From assembly GCF_036429475.1 (NCBI RefSeq), contig NZ_CP144125.1:558001-622000 (forward strand): DNA of 64,000 nucleotides. The letters run 5' to 3'. Of the stretch, positions 26,336 through 34,709 are shown piece by piece. The translations under genes and the position numbers were made by a program. Under the pieces are notes generated by a model that saw nothing but the letters and a program-made list of their open reading frames with translations, had not been told where the DNA came from and searched no databases. Within the stretch, counting starts at the first letter, position 1. Each line of letters begins with the position of its first letter. The stretch is from Halalkalicoccus sp. CGA53. Lineage in GTDB: Archaea; Halobacteriota; Halobacteria; Halobacteriales; Halalkalicoccaceae.

Positions 26336-27673
26336 CTACAGCGCGTGTTTGTACGCTTCGAGCGTCGTCTCGACGTCCTCGTCGGTGTGGCCGTAGCCGA
26401 CGAACTGGGACTCGAACTGGTTCTGGCTCAGCAACACCCCCCGCTCGCGCATCTCGTGGTAGAAGAGCCGACGCCACCGGTCGGTTTCGGCACGCGCAGT
26501 CGCCGTCCCCGTCTTCGGGCACGCCTCGTAACACGCACAGTCGGGGTCCTGAACACAGCCAGCGGTACAGGAGCCGTCCTGTGCAGCGCCTTCACGCGTG
26601 AAGAGCACCTTGAACATGCTGTCGGTCCCCGCGACGGTGTAGGAGGGTGCCTGGTCCGCGACGATCTCGACGAGCCCCGAGCGAAGGCGCTCGCCCAGCG
26701 CGTTCACGTGCTCGAAGACGTCGTTCTCGGCGGCGAATTTCAGGGTTTCGAGGCCGGCAGTCATCGTCACCGGGTGGCCCGAGAACGTCCCCGCCTGGAA
26801 GACCTCTCCGATAGGCGTGAAGCCCTCGATCAGTTCGGTCTTGCCGCCGATCGCCCCCACCGGGAAGCCGCCGCCGATGATCTTCCCGAACGTCGTGATA
26901 TCGGGGTCGAGATCGAACCGACTCTGCGCGCAGCCGAGGCCGCCGACCCGGAAGCCCGTGATCACCTCGTCGAGGACGAACAGCGCGCCGTTCGCGCGAC
27001 AGGTCTCCTGGACGGTCTCGAGATAGCCCTCCACCGGGGTCACGATCCCGTAGTTCGCGAGGATCGGCTCGGTGAGGACGGCCGCGATCTCGTCGCCGTG
27101 GCGCTCGAACACTCGCTCTATAGCCTCGCGATCGTTGAACGGAACGGGCAGGGTGTGTTCCGCGAACGACTGGGGGATGCCCGCCGAGCTCGGCCGGGGG
27201 TGTTCGGCGTCGCCCTCGACGAGCGTCGACTCCTGGGCGCCGTGGTAGCCGCCCTGCATCACAACGATCTTGTTTCGTCCGGTGATCCCACGGGCGAGAC
27301 GAACGGCGGAGACGGTCGCTTCGGTGCCCGAGTTCACGAACCGGATCATCTCCACGGAAGGGACGTGACGGACGACGAACTCCGCGAGGTCGACCTCCAC
27401 TTCGGTCGGCATCCCGTACATCGGGCCGTCGGCTACCTGCGACTGGATCGCGGCGATCGCAGGTTCAGGGAGATCGTGGCCGAACAGCAGCGGGCCGAGG
27501 CCCATCACCCAGTCGACGTACCGGTTGCCGTCGGCGTCGATCGCGTGGCCGCCGTCGCCGCGAGCGACGAAGTTCGGGTAGGGTTCGACCGCGGCCCGGA
27601 CCGTCGAGTTGACACCGCCGGGCAACACCGAGAGCGCACGACCGTAGAGGTCGCGCGAGGCCTCCTCGTTCAT
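26336..27673 (-). CDS. hemL: Glutamate-1-semialdehyde 2,1-aminomutase
   Basis: A 445-residue PLP enzyme that converts glutamate-1-semialdehyde to 5-aminolevulinate, the entry to tetrapyrroles. Visible: [11 protein letters not shown] at 20, [24 protein letters not shown] near 50, [41 protein letters not shown] near 110-150, [14 protein letters not shown] near 235 and the PLP lysine in [20 protein letters not shown] near 265. Unusual is a cysteine-rich insertion near 365-390 ([23 protein letters not shown], with six Cys), possibly metal-binding. ATG 27671-27673 is preferred to the upstream Met. hemA is not in the window. Confidence 0.95.
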   Translation of the reverse strand: MNEEASRDLYGRALSVLPGGVNSTVRAAVEPYPNFVARGDGGHAIDADGNRYVDWVMGLGPLLFGHDLPEPAIAAIQSQVADGPMYGMPTEVEVDLAEFVVRHVPSVEMIRFVNSGTEATVSAVRLARGITGRNKIVVMQGGYHGAQESTLVEGDAEHPRPSSAGIPQSFAEHTLPVPFNDREAIERVFERHGDEIAAVLTEPILANYGIVTPVEGYLETVQETCRANGALFVLDEVITGFRVGGLGCAQSRFDLDPDITTFGKIIGGGFPVGAIGGKTELIEGFTPIGEVFQAGTFSGHPVTMTAGLETLKFAAENDVFEHVNALGERLRSGLVEIVADQAPSYTVAGTDSMFKVLFTREGAAQDGSCTAGCVQDPDCACYEACPKTGTATARAETDRWRRLFYHEMRERGVLLSQNQFESQFVGYGHTDEDVETTLEAYKHAL

Positions 27674-27784
27674 GGCCCGGCGTTCGTGAGGGGACGGCAA
27701 AGTAGTACCGAGGCGTGCCCGGTCGACTCCCCCTGCAGGGGGTCATCGAAACAGTCAACCGGCGGAGATGACTGTCCCAGAACG

Positions 27785-28186
27785 ATGGAGTTCGACCGCC
27801 GACCCGTCGTCGCCGGCGCGCTCGTCCAGGCCGCCGTTCTCGGGGGCTACCTCGTTACGATCGAGGGGATGTCGCCGCTCGCATTCGCACTCGGGCTGGT
27901 CGGCGGGGCGGTCGCCGGCGGGCTGACACGCGGGGACGGAGCGTGGGTGAACGGGAGCGTGGCGAGCGCCGTCGGGTGTCTCTGCTACCTCGTGGGCCTG
28001 TTCGTCGTCGGCTCCGCGGTCGGGATCTGGACGACCGAACTCCGCGTCACGGACGTTTTCGCGGTCTACCTCACCCACGTCGTCGTCCAGGGCGTCTTCT
28101 TCCTCCCGGCATTCCTCGTCCTGGGGATGGGTGCGGGGGCGGTCGGTGGAGCGGTCCGTCGGTGGGTCGCACATCGACGTTCGTAA
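27785..28186 (+). CDS. Four-helix membrane protein, haloarchaeal (DUF5518-like)
   Basis: A 133-residue hydrophobic protein: VVAGALVQAAVLGGYLVTI, PLAFALGLVGGAVAGGLT, VNGSVASAVGCLCYLVGLFVVGSAVGIW and VVVQGVFFLPAFLVLGMGAGAVGG, with an Arg/His-rich end. The glycine-zipper-like pattern GLVGGAVAGGL is common in small haloarchaeal membrane proteins of the DUF5518 type. It starts at ATG 27785, divergent from hemL. No function can be assigned. Confidence 0.65.
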   Translation: MEFDRRPVVAGALVQAAVLGGYLVTIEGMSPLAFALGLVGGAVAGGLTRGDGAWVNGSVASAVGCLCYLVGLFVVGSAVGIWTTELRVTDVFAVYLTHVVVQGVFFLPAFLVLGMGAGAVGGAVRRWVAHRRS

Positions 28187-28217
28187 CGTCCATGCCCGTC
28201 GGCCGGTAACGAGGACT

Positions 28218-28616
28218 ATGCGAATGGAACTGCGGGTCTGCCGGCAGTGTCACACCGGCGAACACGGGGACGACCGGAAGACGGCGATCACGAGGGACAT
28301 GGTCGCCTGCGCCGAGGCGATCCGCGAGTACAAGGACCTCATCTCGCTCGAGGCGGTCTACATCTCGAAGGTCGAGGAGGGCGACGCCGGCGGGGCGGAG
28401 GCACTCAGCGTGATCGTCGCGGGGATCGAAGGGGACACCGTGACGCTCCAGGACACCCAGCTCGTGATCGAGGACGACGACGGGAACATGCTCGTCTACC
28501 CCGAGCCGGCGGATATCCTCGAGGTGCTCACCCGCAACCTCGATCAGATCAGCGGGGGGACCCGCCAGGACGTCGCGGTCGAGCTCTCGGCCGAGAGTGC
28601 CGAGCTGATCACCTGA
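28218..28616 (+). CDS. Conserved acidic hypothetical protein with N-terminal CxxC
   Basis: A 132-residue acidic soluble protein. It opens with MRMELRVCRQCHTGEHGDDRKT, where CRQCH may bind metal, continues with a helical part (MVACAEAIREYKDLISLEAVYISKVEEG) and then a strand-rich domain (ALSVIVAGIEGDTVTLQDTQLVIEDDDGNMLVYPEPADILEVLTRNLDQI). I do not recognise the family. ATG 28218 or 28224 could be the start. It lies ~30 nt after the membrane protein and ~90 nt before the HdrA-like gene on the same strand. Confidence 0.65.
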   Translation: MRMELRVCRQCHTGEHGDDRKTAITRDMVACAEAIREYKDLISLEAVYISKVEEGDAGGAEALSVIVAGIEGDTVTLQDTQLVIEDDDGNMLVYPEPADILEVLTRNLDQISGGTRQDVAVELSAESAELIT

Positions 28617-28707
28617 GGCGGCTCGGGTCGCGAACCGGCGAGACCCCGACGGATCACCGATATCCCGCGCGACAGGTTTAGGGGTACGGTGTCGTTAGAG
28701 GGAGGAG

Positions 28708-30840
28708 ATGGACACGGGAGCGTTCTTCTGTTCGTGTGCCGGCACCTGCGACATCGACCTCGCCGAGGTACGAGAACGGGTCGACGGCGTCGAGGTGGCG
28801 GCGAGTTCGCAGCTGCTCTGCGGGGAGAAACTCGCCGCGGTCGAGCAGGTCGTCGAGGAGTACGACCTGAACGAGATGATCGTCACCTGTCCGGAGGCGA
28901 GCGCTCAGGGGCGGATACGCGAGACCGCCGAAGGGGCGGGTCTCCATCCCGACGACCTGACGTTCGTCGACCAGCGCGAGGGTGCGGGCTGGGTCCACGA
29001 CCGCGAGGGGGCGACCGAGAAGACCGCACGGCTCGTCAACGCCGCCCACGCCGCCCGGCAGACGGAGACGATGCCCACCTCGAGCATCCACCGGGCCGGG
29101 TACGACGTGGTCGTCGTCGGCGACGCGGCGACCGCCGCCGCGCTCTCGGCCTCGGCGGAGGTCACATTGATCGCGGACGGAGAGGAGTTCGCGATCGTCG
29201 ACGCCGACCTCGACGGCGTGACGGTCGAGCGCGGTGTCGTCACCGATGTTTCGGGGACCTACGGCGAGTTCGAGGTGGCGGTCGAGGCGTGCGTGACCGA
29301 CGACTGTATCTCCTGTATGCTCTGCGTCGAGGAGGGTCCCGACGGGATGGTGACGCGCTACCCGGTCGACATCGACCCCGACGCCCCGCGGGGCGAGTGG
29401 GTCGACGTCTGTCCGACCGACGCGATCGAGATGGACGGCGTCTCCCGTACGATCGAGTGCGACCAGGTGATCTATCCGGAGGGCGACGACGGCACCGTCG
29501 GGGGCCAGCGCGGCTTTCACACCTCGGTCGACGCGGCGACGATCGACGCGGTCGAACGGCTGCTCGGCGGGTTCGAGGGGCCGGACTTCCTCGACCTGGA
29601 GATGGACGTCTGTGCCGCCGGGACGGCGGGAGAGCAGGGCTGTAACGAGTGCGTCGAGGCCTGTCCGCACGGCGCGGTCGAACGGACGGCGGTCGACGAG
29701 GTCGAGTTCCACCTCGACAGCTGTCTGAACTGCGGGGCCTGCACCAGCTCCTGTCCGACCGGCGCGGTGATGCTCTCCGAGCCGAGCAACGAGCGGATCG
29801 CCCGTGAGGTCGAGGCGCTGCTCTCGCCCGGTGCGGACGACGGCGGCCTCGTGAGCGGGCTGCTCGGCGGATCCTCGTCGGGCATCGAGACGCCGATCGT
29901 CGCGTTCGCCTGTTCCGAGCGCGCGAGCCACGCGCTCCGCGAGTACGGCCGACTCGCGGCCGCGGGCCGTGCGGAGGTCGAGTATCCCCCGATCCTTCCC
30001 GTCTCGGTCAACTGCGCGGACACGGTAGGAGAGGCCCACGTGATGCACGCGCTGGCCGCGGGCGCCGACGGCGTCGCGATCCTCGGCTGCGGCCGGAGCT
30101 GTCTCCACTCCGGACCGGACCCGAAGGAGGCGTTCGTTGAACGGATCAACCGCGCGACGACGGATCTCGGCCTGGGCGAGCGCGTCGCGTTCTTCGCGCC
30201 CGATCCGACGGACCCAGAGGTGTTCGCCGACGAACTCGCCCACTTCGCCGAGAGTACCCTCGACGAGTCGCCGATGCCCGCCGGCGAGCACGAGGCGACC
30301 GGGGAGATAGCGGATCCGGGTCGGGAGAACCCCGCGTTCGACAGCCACGGCTGGACGTTGGAGAGCGTTCGTGCGATCCTCGAGCACGTCGAGCCCGAGC
30401 GCGAGGTGATCCGCGGGCTCTCGGACTTCGGCGTCGTCGAGGTGGGCGAGGGCTGTACGCTCACCCCGACCTGTTCGAACTACTGTCCGACCGACGCGCT
30501 CCGTCGGACCGGGATGGGCCTGGAGTTCAACCACGAACGCTGTGTCAACTGCGGCCTCTGCGAGGAGGTCTGCGTCGAGGACGTGATCACCGTCGAGGAG
30601 GGGCTGGACCTCTCATTGCTCCCGGAAAACGGGGACGGCGAGGAGCCGGCGTGGAGCCGGGTGTTCGAGGGTTCGATGCTCGCCTGTGCGGGCTGTGGCC
30701 GGGAGTTCACGAGCGAGGCGACCGCCGCCGCGGTCGAGGAACGGGTCGGCGACCGCGTCGCAGAGCTCGCACCCGACGCGGAGGAGAGTATCTTCCAGTA
30801 CTGTCCCGAGTGTCGTGCCCGGCTGCTCCACGAGTTCTGA
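28708..30840 (+). CDS. HdrA/MvhD-like multi-[4Fe-4S] protein without a recognisable FAD domain
   Basis: A 710-residue iron-sulfur protein. Residues 1-120 resemble the HdrA N-terminus (GAFFCSCAGTCDIDLAEV..). About 128-160 (AGYDVVVVGDAATAAALSASAEVTLIAD) is a Rossmann-like strand-helix-strand lacking GxGxxG and most of the FAD domain. Then come ferredoxin motifs: DDCISCMLCVEEG..VDVCPTDA near 195-240, CNECVEACPHGA near 312, CLNCGACTSSCPTGA near 338. An MvhD-like domain follows (VAFACSERASHALREYGR..ADGVAILGCGRSCLHSG, 395-475), then CSNYCPTDA/CVNCGLCEEVC near 590-620 and a zinc-ribbon-like end (CAGCGREF..CPECRARLL). It probably passes electrons between soluble donors and acceptors; partners are not adjacent. 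Confidence 0.85.
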   Translation: MDTGAFFCSCAGTCDIDLAEVRERVDGVEVAASSQLLCGEKLAAVEQVVEEYDLNEMIVTCPEASAQGRIRETAEGAGLHPDDLTFVDQREGAGWVHDREGATEKTARLVNAAHAARQTETMPTSSIHRAGYDVVVVGDAATAAALSASAEVTLIADGEEFAIVDADLDGVTVERGVVTDVSGTYGEFEVAVEACVTDDCISCMLCVEEGPDGMVTRYPVDIDPDAPRGEWVDVCPTDAIEMDGVSRTIECDQVIYPEGDDGTVGGQRGFHTSVDAATIDAVERLLGGFEGPDFLDLEMDVCAAGTAGEQGCNECVEACPHGAVERTAVDEVEFHLDSCLNCGACTSSCPTGAVMLSEPSNERIAREVEALLSPGADDGGLVSGLLGGSSSGIETPIVAFACSERASHALREYGRLAAAGRAEVEYPPILPVSVNCADTVGEAHVMHALAAGADGVAILGCGRSCLHSGPDPKEAFVERINRATTDLGLGERVAFFAPDPTDPEVFADELAHFAESTLDESPMPAGEHEATGEIADPGRENPAFDSHGWTLESVRAILEHVEPEREVIRGLSDFGVVEVGEGCTLTPTCSNYCPTDALRRTGMGLEFNHERCVNCGLCEEVCVEDVITVEEGLDLSLLPENGDGEEPAWSRVFEGSMLACAGCGREFTSEATAAAVEERVGDRVAELAPDAEESIFQYCPECRARLLHEF

Positions 30841-30957
30841 TCTCCCGTCGCCAGGCGTTCGATGTCCCGTGCGTCCGTGGTATCGAGGATGATAGAGACC
30901 GACTTCAGTATTCAAAGATTTGGTTCTCGTCGTCCCGTTTGCGTGAACCAATGTTCC

Positions 30958-30984
30958 TGCTGAATAGAGGGCGCATATACAGCA
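30958..30984 (+). repeat. Palindromic island motif, copy 1
   Basis: A 27-bp imperfect palindrome: TGCTGAATA, then GAGGGCGCA, then TATACAGCA (8 of 9 arm positions pair). Related copies are at 37281-37308, 42262-42289 and 45899-45925, and inverted at 46841-46867. This copy marks the left edge of the AT-richer island. Confidence 0.6.
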
Positions 30985-31049
30985 CGGAGGTGAATTGTTA
31001 CCCGTACTGTCGCCCCGCGTGAATCGTCCACCAGGCGACGACGTAGCTG

Positions 31050-31169
31050 ATGGGAGATTCGCTCGATCACACCGACTGGGAGGACAACGACAAGCAGTTC
31101 CTCGAGATCGTGGAGTCGGGCGAGCCGCCGGAGTTGAACACGGTCACGTACGATCTGACGGTCGGCTGA
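31050..31169 (+). CDS. Possible truncated 39-residue protein
   Basis: ATG 31050 opens a 39-codon frame with good codon use: MGDSLDHTDWEDNDKQFL, then EIVESGEPPELNTVTYDLTVG, then stop. The composition and the ending TVTYDLTVG look like the N-terminal part of a small haloarchaeal HTH or antitoxin-like protein that has been cut off. It could be a remnant rather than an active gene. It lies convergent with the downstream membrane-protein gene (38 nt apart). Confidence 0.35.
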   Translation: MGDSLDHTDWEDNDKQFLEIVESGEPPELNTVTYDLTVG

Positions 31170-31206
31170 GGCAAAAACGTCGGTGTCGGTCGAGTAGCTT
31201 CCGATC

Positions 31207-32229
31207 TCAGCCCTGGGAATCCCGTAGGATCAGCGGACCGATCGCGAGGGTCCGCTTCGCGGCCGTCGCGATCCGCAGTATATACGAAGTTAGCAGGAAG
31301 AACGGAACGAGCGTGATCGTGAAGGTGATCGCGACGACCCAGAGCATCGTCTCGATCCCGAGGATCACCCCGGTGAACGTCGTCGTGTCGACGAACGTAA
31401 TCATCATCCCCGAGACCAGCAGCGCCGGGATCGCGGCGTAAAGAATGTACCGCGAGAGATTTATCAGCTCCCACTGGAAGTACAGCGTCTTGATGTGCTC
31501 GCGAGCCGGCCCGAACATCGCGAAAGACATCCGGAGATCCTCGAGGGCGTCGCGTTGTTCCTCATCGATGTCGTCCTCGTAGTCGGCCAGCAGGCGCTCG
31601 ATCTGAAAGATGTTCCAGGAGTAGTTGTAGTCAATCGAGGCATGGACGACATCGAACGTGCCGAATTTCGCGCCCTCGAGCTTGTCACGGACGGTCTCGG
31701 CGTTACCGGTGATGCTGTCGACGAACTCGTCGACCTCGTCTCCGAGGTCATCGTTGTCCGTCGACTCCATGGTCTCGTCGAGGGTATTGGCGCGTTGCTG
31801 TGTCGCGTCGATGATCTCCTGAATGAACGCCGACGGATCGGCCGGTGCCGGCTTGTCGGTAAGCTCTTTGATGTAGTTCCGAAAATCGAGCGTCTCGCTC
31901 ATCCGCGTTCGCTGTTCGCCGAGCGGGCCGTTCTGCTGTGATATTATCAGCTGACTGATGGTTACGACGAGGATGACACCGGTGATCAGCGCGCCGATCA
32001 TCTGCGAGTACAGCGACTCGATGACGCCCCGAGTCTGCACCAGATCCGAGAGCGTCGGTTCGAGGAGGCTCCCGAGCATAAACAGCCCGAAAAACGATCC
32101 CGCGAGCACGCCGGTGACGAGCTGTCGGTTCGCCCCCATGAGCAGCCAGAGCTTGATCCGACTCTCGTCGGCCCGCTCGCGCATCGTGTTCTGAGTGCTG
32201 ACTTCATCCTCGTTCGTGTCATCACTCAT
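31207..32229 (-). CDS. Membrane protein with long cytosolic coiled loop, function unknown
   Basis: A 340-residue protein. Two hydrophobic segments near the N-terminus (LVTGVLAGSFFGLFMLGSLL, SQMIGALITGVILVVTISQLII) are followed by about 160 polar residues rich in Asp/Glu and helix formers (SETLDFRNYIKELTDKPAP..NTLDETMESTDNDDLGDEVDEFVDSI). Two or three C-terminal segments follow (YILYAAIPALLVSGMMITFV, TMLWVVAITFTITLVPFFLLTSYIL). This layout suggests a sensor or channel-like protein, but no family was recognised. ATG 32227-32229 overlaps the end of the DUF4177-like gene by 8 nt, so the two are co-translated. Confidence 0.7.
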   Translation of the reverse strand: MSDDTNEDEVSTQNTMRERADESRIKLWLLMGANRQLVTGVLAGSFFGLFMLGSLLEPTLSDLVQTRGVIESLYSQMIGALITGVILVVTISQLIISQQNGPLGEQRTRMSETLDFRNYIKELTDKPAPADPSAFIQEIIDATQQRANTLDETMESTDNDDLGDEVDEFVDSITGNAETVRDKLEGAKFGTFDVVHASIDYNYSWNIFQIERLLADYEDDIDEEQRDALEDLRMSFAMFGPAREHIKTLYFQWELINLSRYILYAAIPALLVSGMMITFVDTTTFTGVILGIETMLWVVAITFTITLVPFFLLTSYILRIATAAKRTLAIGPLILRDSQG

Positions 32230-32428
32230 CGGCGTCACCACCCGCCTGCCGTTTGAACACGAGGTACTTGGTACCGCCGCCAGTATAGTCGATCGTATTG
32301 ACGAATTCCCAGCCCTCTCGCCCGTATTCGTTGAGAAGTTCCTGGGGATCGGTTGCTTCCTCCATCGTCGCCTCGCGGGGTGGCCGGACCGTCTCGTACT
32401 CCCAGGCGGTCCCCTGGTCCGTTGTCAT
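32222..32428 (-). CDS. Small DUF4177-like protein
   Basis: A 68-residue protein: MTTDQGTAWEYETVRPP, REATMEEATDPQELLNEYGR, EGWEFVNTIDYTGGGTKYLVFKR. The pattern W-E-Y-x(n)-LNEYGREGWEFV..YLVFKR is the DUF4177 fold. Function is unknown. The stop overlaps the start of the membrane-protein gene (8 nt), so they form a two-gene operon. ATG 32426-32428 is chosen; the frame stays open to 32692 but the upstream part is not conserved-looking and spans the hairpin at 32584. Confidence 0.75.
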   Translation of the reverse strand: MTTDQGTAWEYETVRPPREATMEEATDPQELLNEYGREGWEFVNTIDYTGGGTKYLVFKRQAGGDADE

Positions 32429-32583
32429 ACTCGTATCTCGACGATTCACCGAAAAAGGGTTCGCGTTGCCATTCCGGATCGGCGACTCGAGAATCGGCCA
32501 ATGGTCGCGAGAACAAGCCACGCAAAATAAAGCAATCGCGATTCCTCCGCGACCCGCTGTTCCAAGAACGGTCTGTTCGCCAT

Positions 32584-32606
32584 CAGCATGGTAGACCCCC
32601 ATGCTG
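32584..32606. repeat. Perfect 8-bp inverted repeat
   Basis: CAGCATGG and CCATGCTG flank a 7-nt spacer (TAGACCC). It lies ~156 nt upstream of the DUF4177-like start on the minus strand, between that operon and the glycerophosphodiesterase relic. It could be an operator, an element end or a terminator of the relic gene. Confidence 0.6.
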
Positions 32607-32639
32607 CTAATAGGTATCAACATATCCACTCGTAGATTT

Positions 32640-32910
32640 GCGGTGAGGTGAGCGTCGGGAGAGTGTTCTTGTGCGCGAGCGTCGAGACCCACCAGGCCTC
32701 CACCTTTAGGTCGTGCTCCGCGGCGCGGTCGACAATATCCCCTTTTAAACAGAGTTCATACTCCGGGTGGACCGTGATCGCGTCGAGCTCGATCGCCAGG
32801 TCGAGGTACTCATCGGGCTAGTCGACGAAGATTGGCGCGAGCCCCACGGAGTTGTTCCGGTCGCGTACCTCCCACAGCGCGTCCGGGACGAACGAGGGGA
32901 GGACGAGTTC
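32640..32910 (-). pseudogene. Glycerophosphodiester phosphodiesterase relic
   Basis: Reading the minus strand in one frame gives ELVLPSFVPDALWEVRDR, NNSVGLAPIFVD, stop (TAG at 32818-32820), PDEYLDLAIELDAITVHPEY, ELCLKGDIVDRAAEHDLKVEAWWVST. The block AVTVHPEY-x(9)-IVDRAAEHDLKVEAW corresponds to the C-terminal barrel strands of GDPD-family enzymes (usual form VHPHY...VxxAHxxGLxVxAWTVN). The N-terminal half with the catalytic HxxR and ExD is missing or shifted, and the end is degraded. It is therefore a non-functional remnant. Confidence 0.6.
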
Positions 32911-33076
32911 GTTTCAGATCCTTCGTAGAGAGCACTGTAAAGCGCTCGATGACTTGGGCTCCGAGGTAGTGAACTCATCACTGGAGACGAACCATTCGCG
33001 GCATGTAAAATAATTCGTGGTAGACATCCAGATATGAACCTCCATTCTATTAAATTGCCACTAAATTATTACAAGT

Positions 33077-33084
33077 ATTTAAGA
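33077..33084 (+). promoter_or_regulatory. TATA box of the gene at 33107
   Basis: TATTTAAG lies 23-30 nt before GTG 33107, the usual distance for a leaderless archaeal transcript. It supports the GTG as the start. Confidence 0.55.
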
Positions 33085-33106
33085 GTCCTGGGGCCGTAAC
33101 GAATAA

Positions 33107-33424
33107 GTGAACAATCAAACCATCGACTCACACCCGAGAGAAAGTAAAATCTCGTCCAACGGTACAGAGCCGGAATCAACTGGTCTTGGGAGCTCCGACT
33201 GGAAGATTCGATTCGTTGATATCGACGGTACAGAAGGGAGAATCACGAACTCGAAAACCGTTATCTACGACGGAGCCTACAGAGATGAAGTTCGGTCGTT
33301 TCTGAATGAAAAACGGGGAAGCTACCTTTCAGACACCGATCAAAGCCATCTCCTCATAGACCTCTACGCGTCACTTCCTCTCAAAGAGATCGAAGCCCAG
33401 CAAACCACGGTGGAGGAACACTAG
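33107..33424 (+). CDS. Hypothetical protein upstream of a HalOD1 gene
   Basis: A 105-residue protein starting with GTG: MNNQTIDSHPRESKISSN, then DWKIRFVDIDGTEGRITNSKTVIYDGAYRDEVRSFLNEKRGSYLSDTDQSHLLIDLYASLPLKEIEAQQ. The second half looks like a compact alpha/beta domain; no family recognised. GC and codon use are lower than in the flanking core genome. It precedes the HalOD1 gene by 10 nt, so they probably form one transcript. Confidence 0.6.
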   Translation: MNNQTIDSHPRESKISSNGTEPESTGLGSSDWKIRFVDIDGTEGRITNSKTVIYDGAYRDEVRSFLNEKRGSYLSDTDQSHLLIDLYASLPLKEIEAQQTTVEEH

Positions 33425-33434
33425 CCTACCTGCT

Positions 33435-33722
33435 ATGGTGATTGATTCTGATCCCACAGACAGCGAGGCACAGCTAATCGAGTACGCCCGCCGAACGGAC
33501 GTCCCGATGAGTACCGAGTTGGTGGGCGCGATTACTGAAATCGACGGCAGAAAGCCGACAGAAATCGATCCGATTGGGTGGTCGATCGATCTAGATGCAG
33601 TCGATGCACTCACCGTAGATGAAAACGATGACCTTCGTATTACGTTCTCTACGAACGGGTATCAGGTGCAGATCGAGGGCTCACGTCGAATCCTCGTTCG
33701 AAAAGCCTCTCAGGAAGACTGA
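33435..33722 (+). CDS. HalOD1 output-domain protein
   Basis: A 95-residue stand-alone HalOD1 domain, a haloarchaeal output domain often attached to response regulators. The pattern is STELVGAITEIDGRKPTEIDPIGWSIDLDAVDALT..DDLRITFSTNGYQVQIEGSRRILV, matching the usual form (V.AIAE..G.DP.EL.PL...ID.DALD.LF...V.F.Y.GY.V.V). The molecular role of HalOD1 is not known, but genes with it are thought to be regulatory. Two other stand-alone copies are in this island (35985, 41678). Confidence 0.8.
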   Translation: MVIDSDPTDSEAQLIEYARRTDVPMSTELVGAITEIDGRKPTEIDPIGWSIDLDAVDALTVDENDDLRITFSTNGYQVQIEGSRRILVRKASQED

Positions 33723-33886
33723 AGACTGCTACATATTCGCGGCCACTAATAGGGATCATCGTAGAAGTTCATAGATTTCCCAATTCGGGACCGAGAGACG
33801 GGGTCAGTTGATCGGCCACCGAGATCTCTGGGTGGCTACGATGATCCCTATGAATGGATGGATCGTGTCTATCGCTCAAAAGCCCG

Positions 33887-34573
33887 CTATCTCACTTGCG
33901 TCAGTAGTTCTGCGGAATCGTCCTGTTCGGACCTCACGAGGAGCGTGTTCGAATTGAGCGTGTGCTGTCCTCGTCGAAGTCGCTCCGAGAGCGACTGATG
34001 CGAGATCTCCATCTTCTCGGATAGATCCATGAGGGTAGCCTCTCGTGGGACTCTGTAGAAGCCGCGTTCGGTCGCGAGTGTGAGTGCCTCCGTTTGCTCC
34101 TCGGTCAGACCGAACCGGCCTGATCGCTTGTCGCTCATCTCGTAGATCGCGGCTACCGTGAGTGACATACCCTTGTCGTTCGCATACTTGAAGGTCTCCG
34201 AAACGGACGTTCGGGTTGGAAAGAGTACTCGTACGCTCCATCTATCGGACGTTGCATCCGCCGAGAGGACCGTCCCCTCGTATTCGACTAGTATTGTCAT
34301 CAAGAAGTGAATGTTCTCGGTCCAGTTCATCCGATAGAGAAGCCACTCCTCCGTCTCGCTTATCCGCTCGAACGCTTCGACACTCGGATCCGTCTCGAGT
34401 GCCCGATCGAACGCCTCGAAATCGTCACATTCGACCCAGACGTACGGCATCACCGACCCTTCAGCCTGAGCAACGACACGCTCGATATCGAGTTCGATCC
34501 CGTCTCGCTCCGTGAGCGTCTGACTCATCGCGAAATCCTCGAGAGAGATCTCGAACTCAGCGATCGTTGCCAT
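33887..34573 (-). CDS. Bacterio-opsin-activator-type HTH-10 regulator
   Basis: A 228-residue regulator. The C-terminal HTH-10 domain reads GLTEEQTEALTLATERGFYRVPREATLMDLSEKMEISHQSLSERLRRGQHTL (about 165-215), the signature of haloarchaeal bat-type regulators. Residues 1-150 form the bat-associated GAF-like/HTH N-terminal domain (MATIAEFEISLEDFAMSQTL..). Such proteins activate or repress nearby genes in response to unknown signals. A second HTH-10 gene lies at 37874 with the same layout. Codon use is island-like. Confidence 0.88.
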   Translation of the reverse strand: MATIAEFEISLEDFAMSQTLTERDGIELDIERVVAQAEGSVMPYVWVECDDFEAFDRALETDPSVEAFERISETEEWLLYRMNWTENIHFLMTILVEYEGTVLSADATSDRWSVRVLFPTRTSVSETFKYANDKGMSLTVAAIYEMSDKRSGRFGLTEEQTEALTLATERGFYRVPREATLMDLSEKMEISHQSLSERLRRGQHTLNSNTLLVRSEQDDSAELLTQVR

Positions 34574-34709
34574 GGATTCCGGACACAGGCAAGTCGGAAA
34601 TGGATATGGTAGACATTCAAACAGGTGAAGAGGGTGATCAAAGTGGAGATCTGTTGTAGGATGAAGATGCTCTGATATATTGGCTTAGCGAGTTTTGTGT
34701 GAGTGGTCA

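Larger units (their letters stand above)
30841..31206. other. Left border of the AT-richer island
   Basis: About 365 nt with abruptly lower GC after the HdrA-like gene. It contains the palindromic motif at 30958-30984 and one 39-codon ORF (31050-31169). No terminator hairpin or RNA gene was seen. Confidence 0.5.
32429..33106. other. Gene-poor stretch with a relic gene
   Basis: About 680 nt. It holds the promoter side of the DUF4177-like operon, a perfect hairpin at 32584-32606, a decayed glycerophosphodiesterase fragment at 32640-32910, and the AT-rich promoter of the gene at 33107. Nothing else was recognised. Confidence 0.5.
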
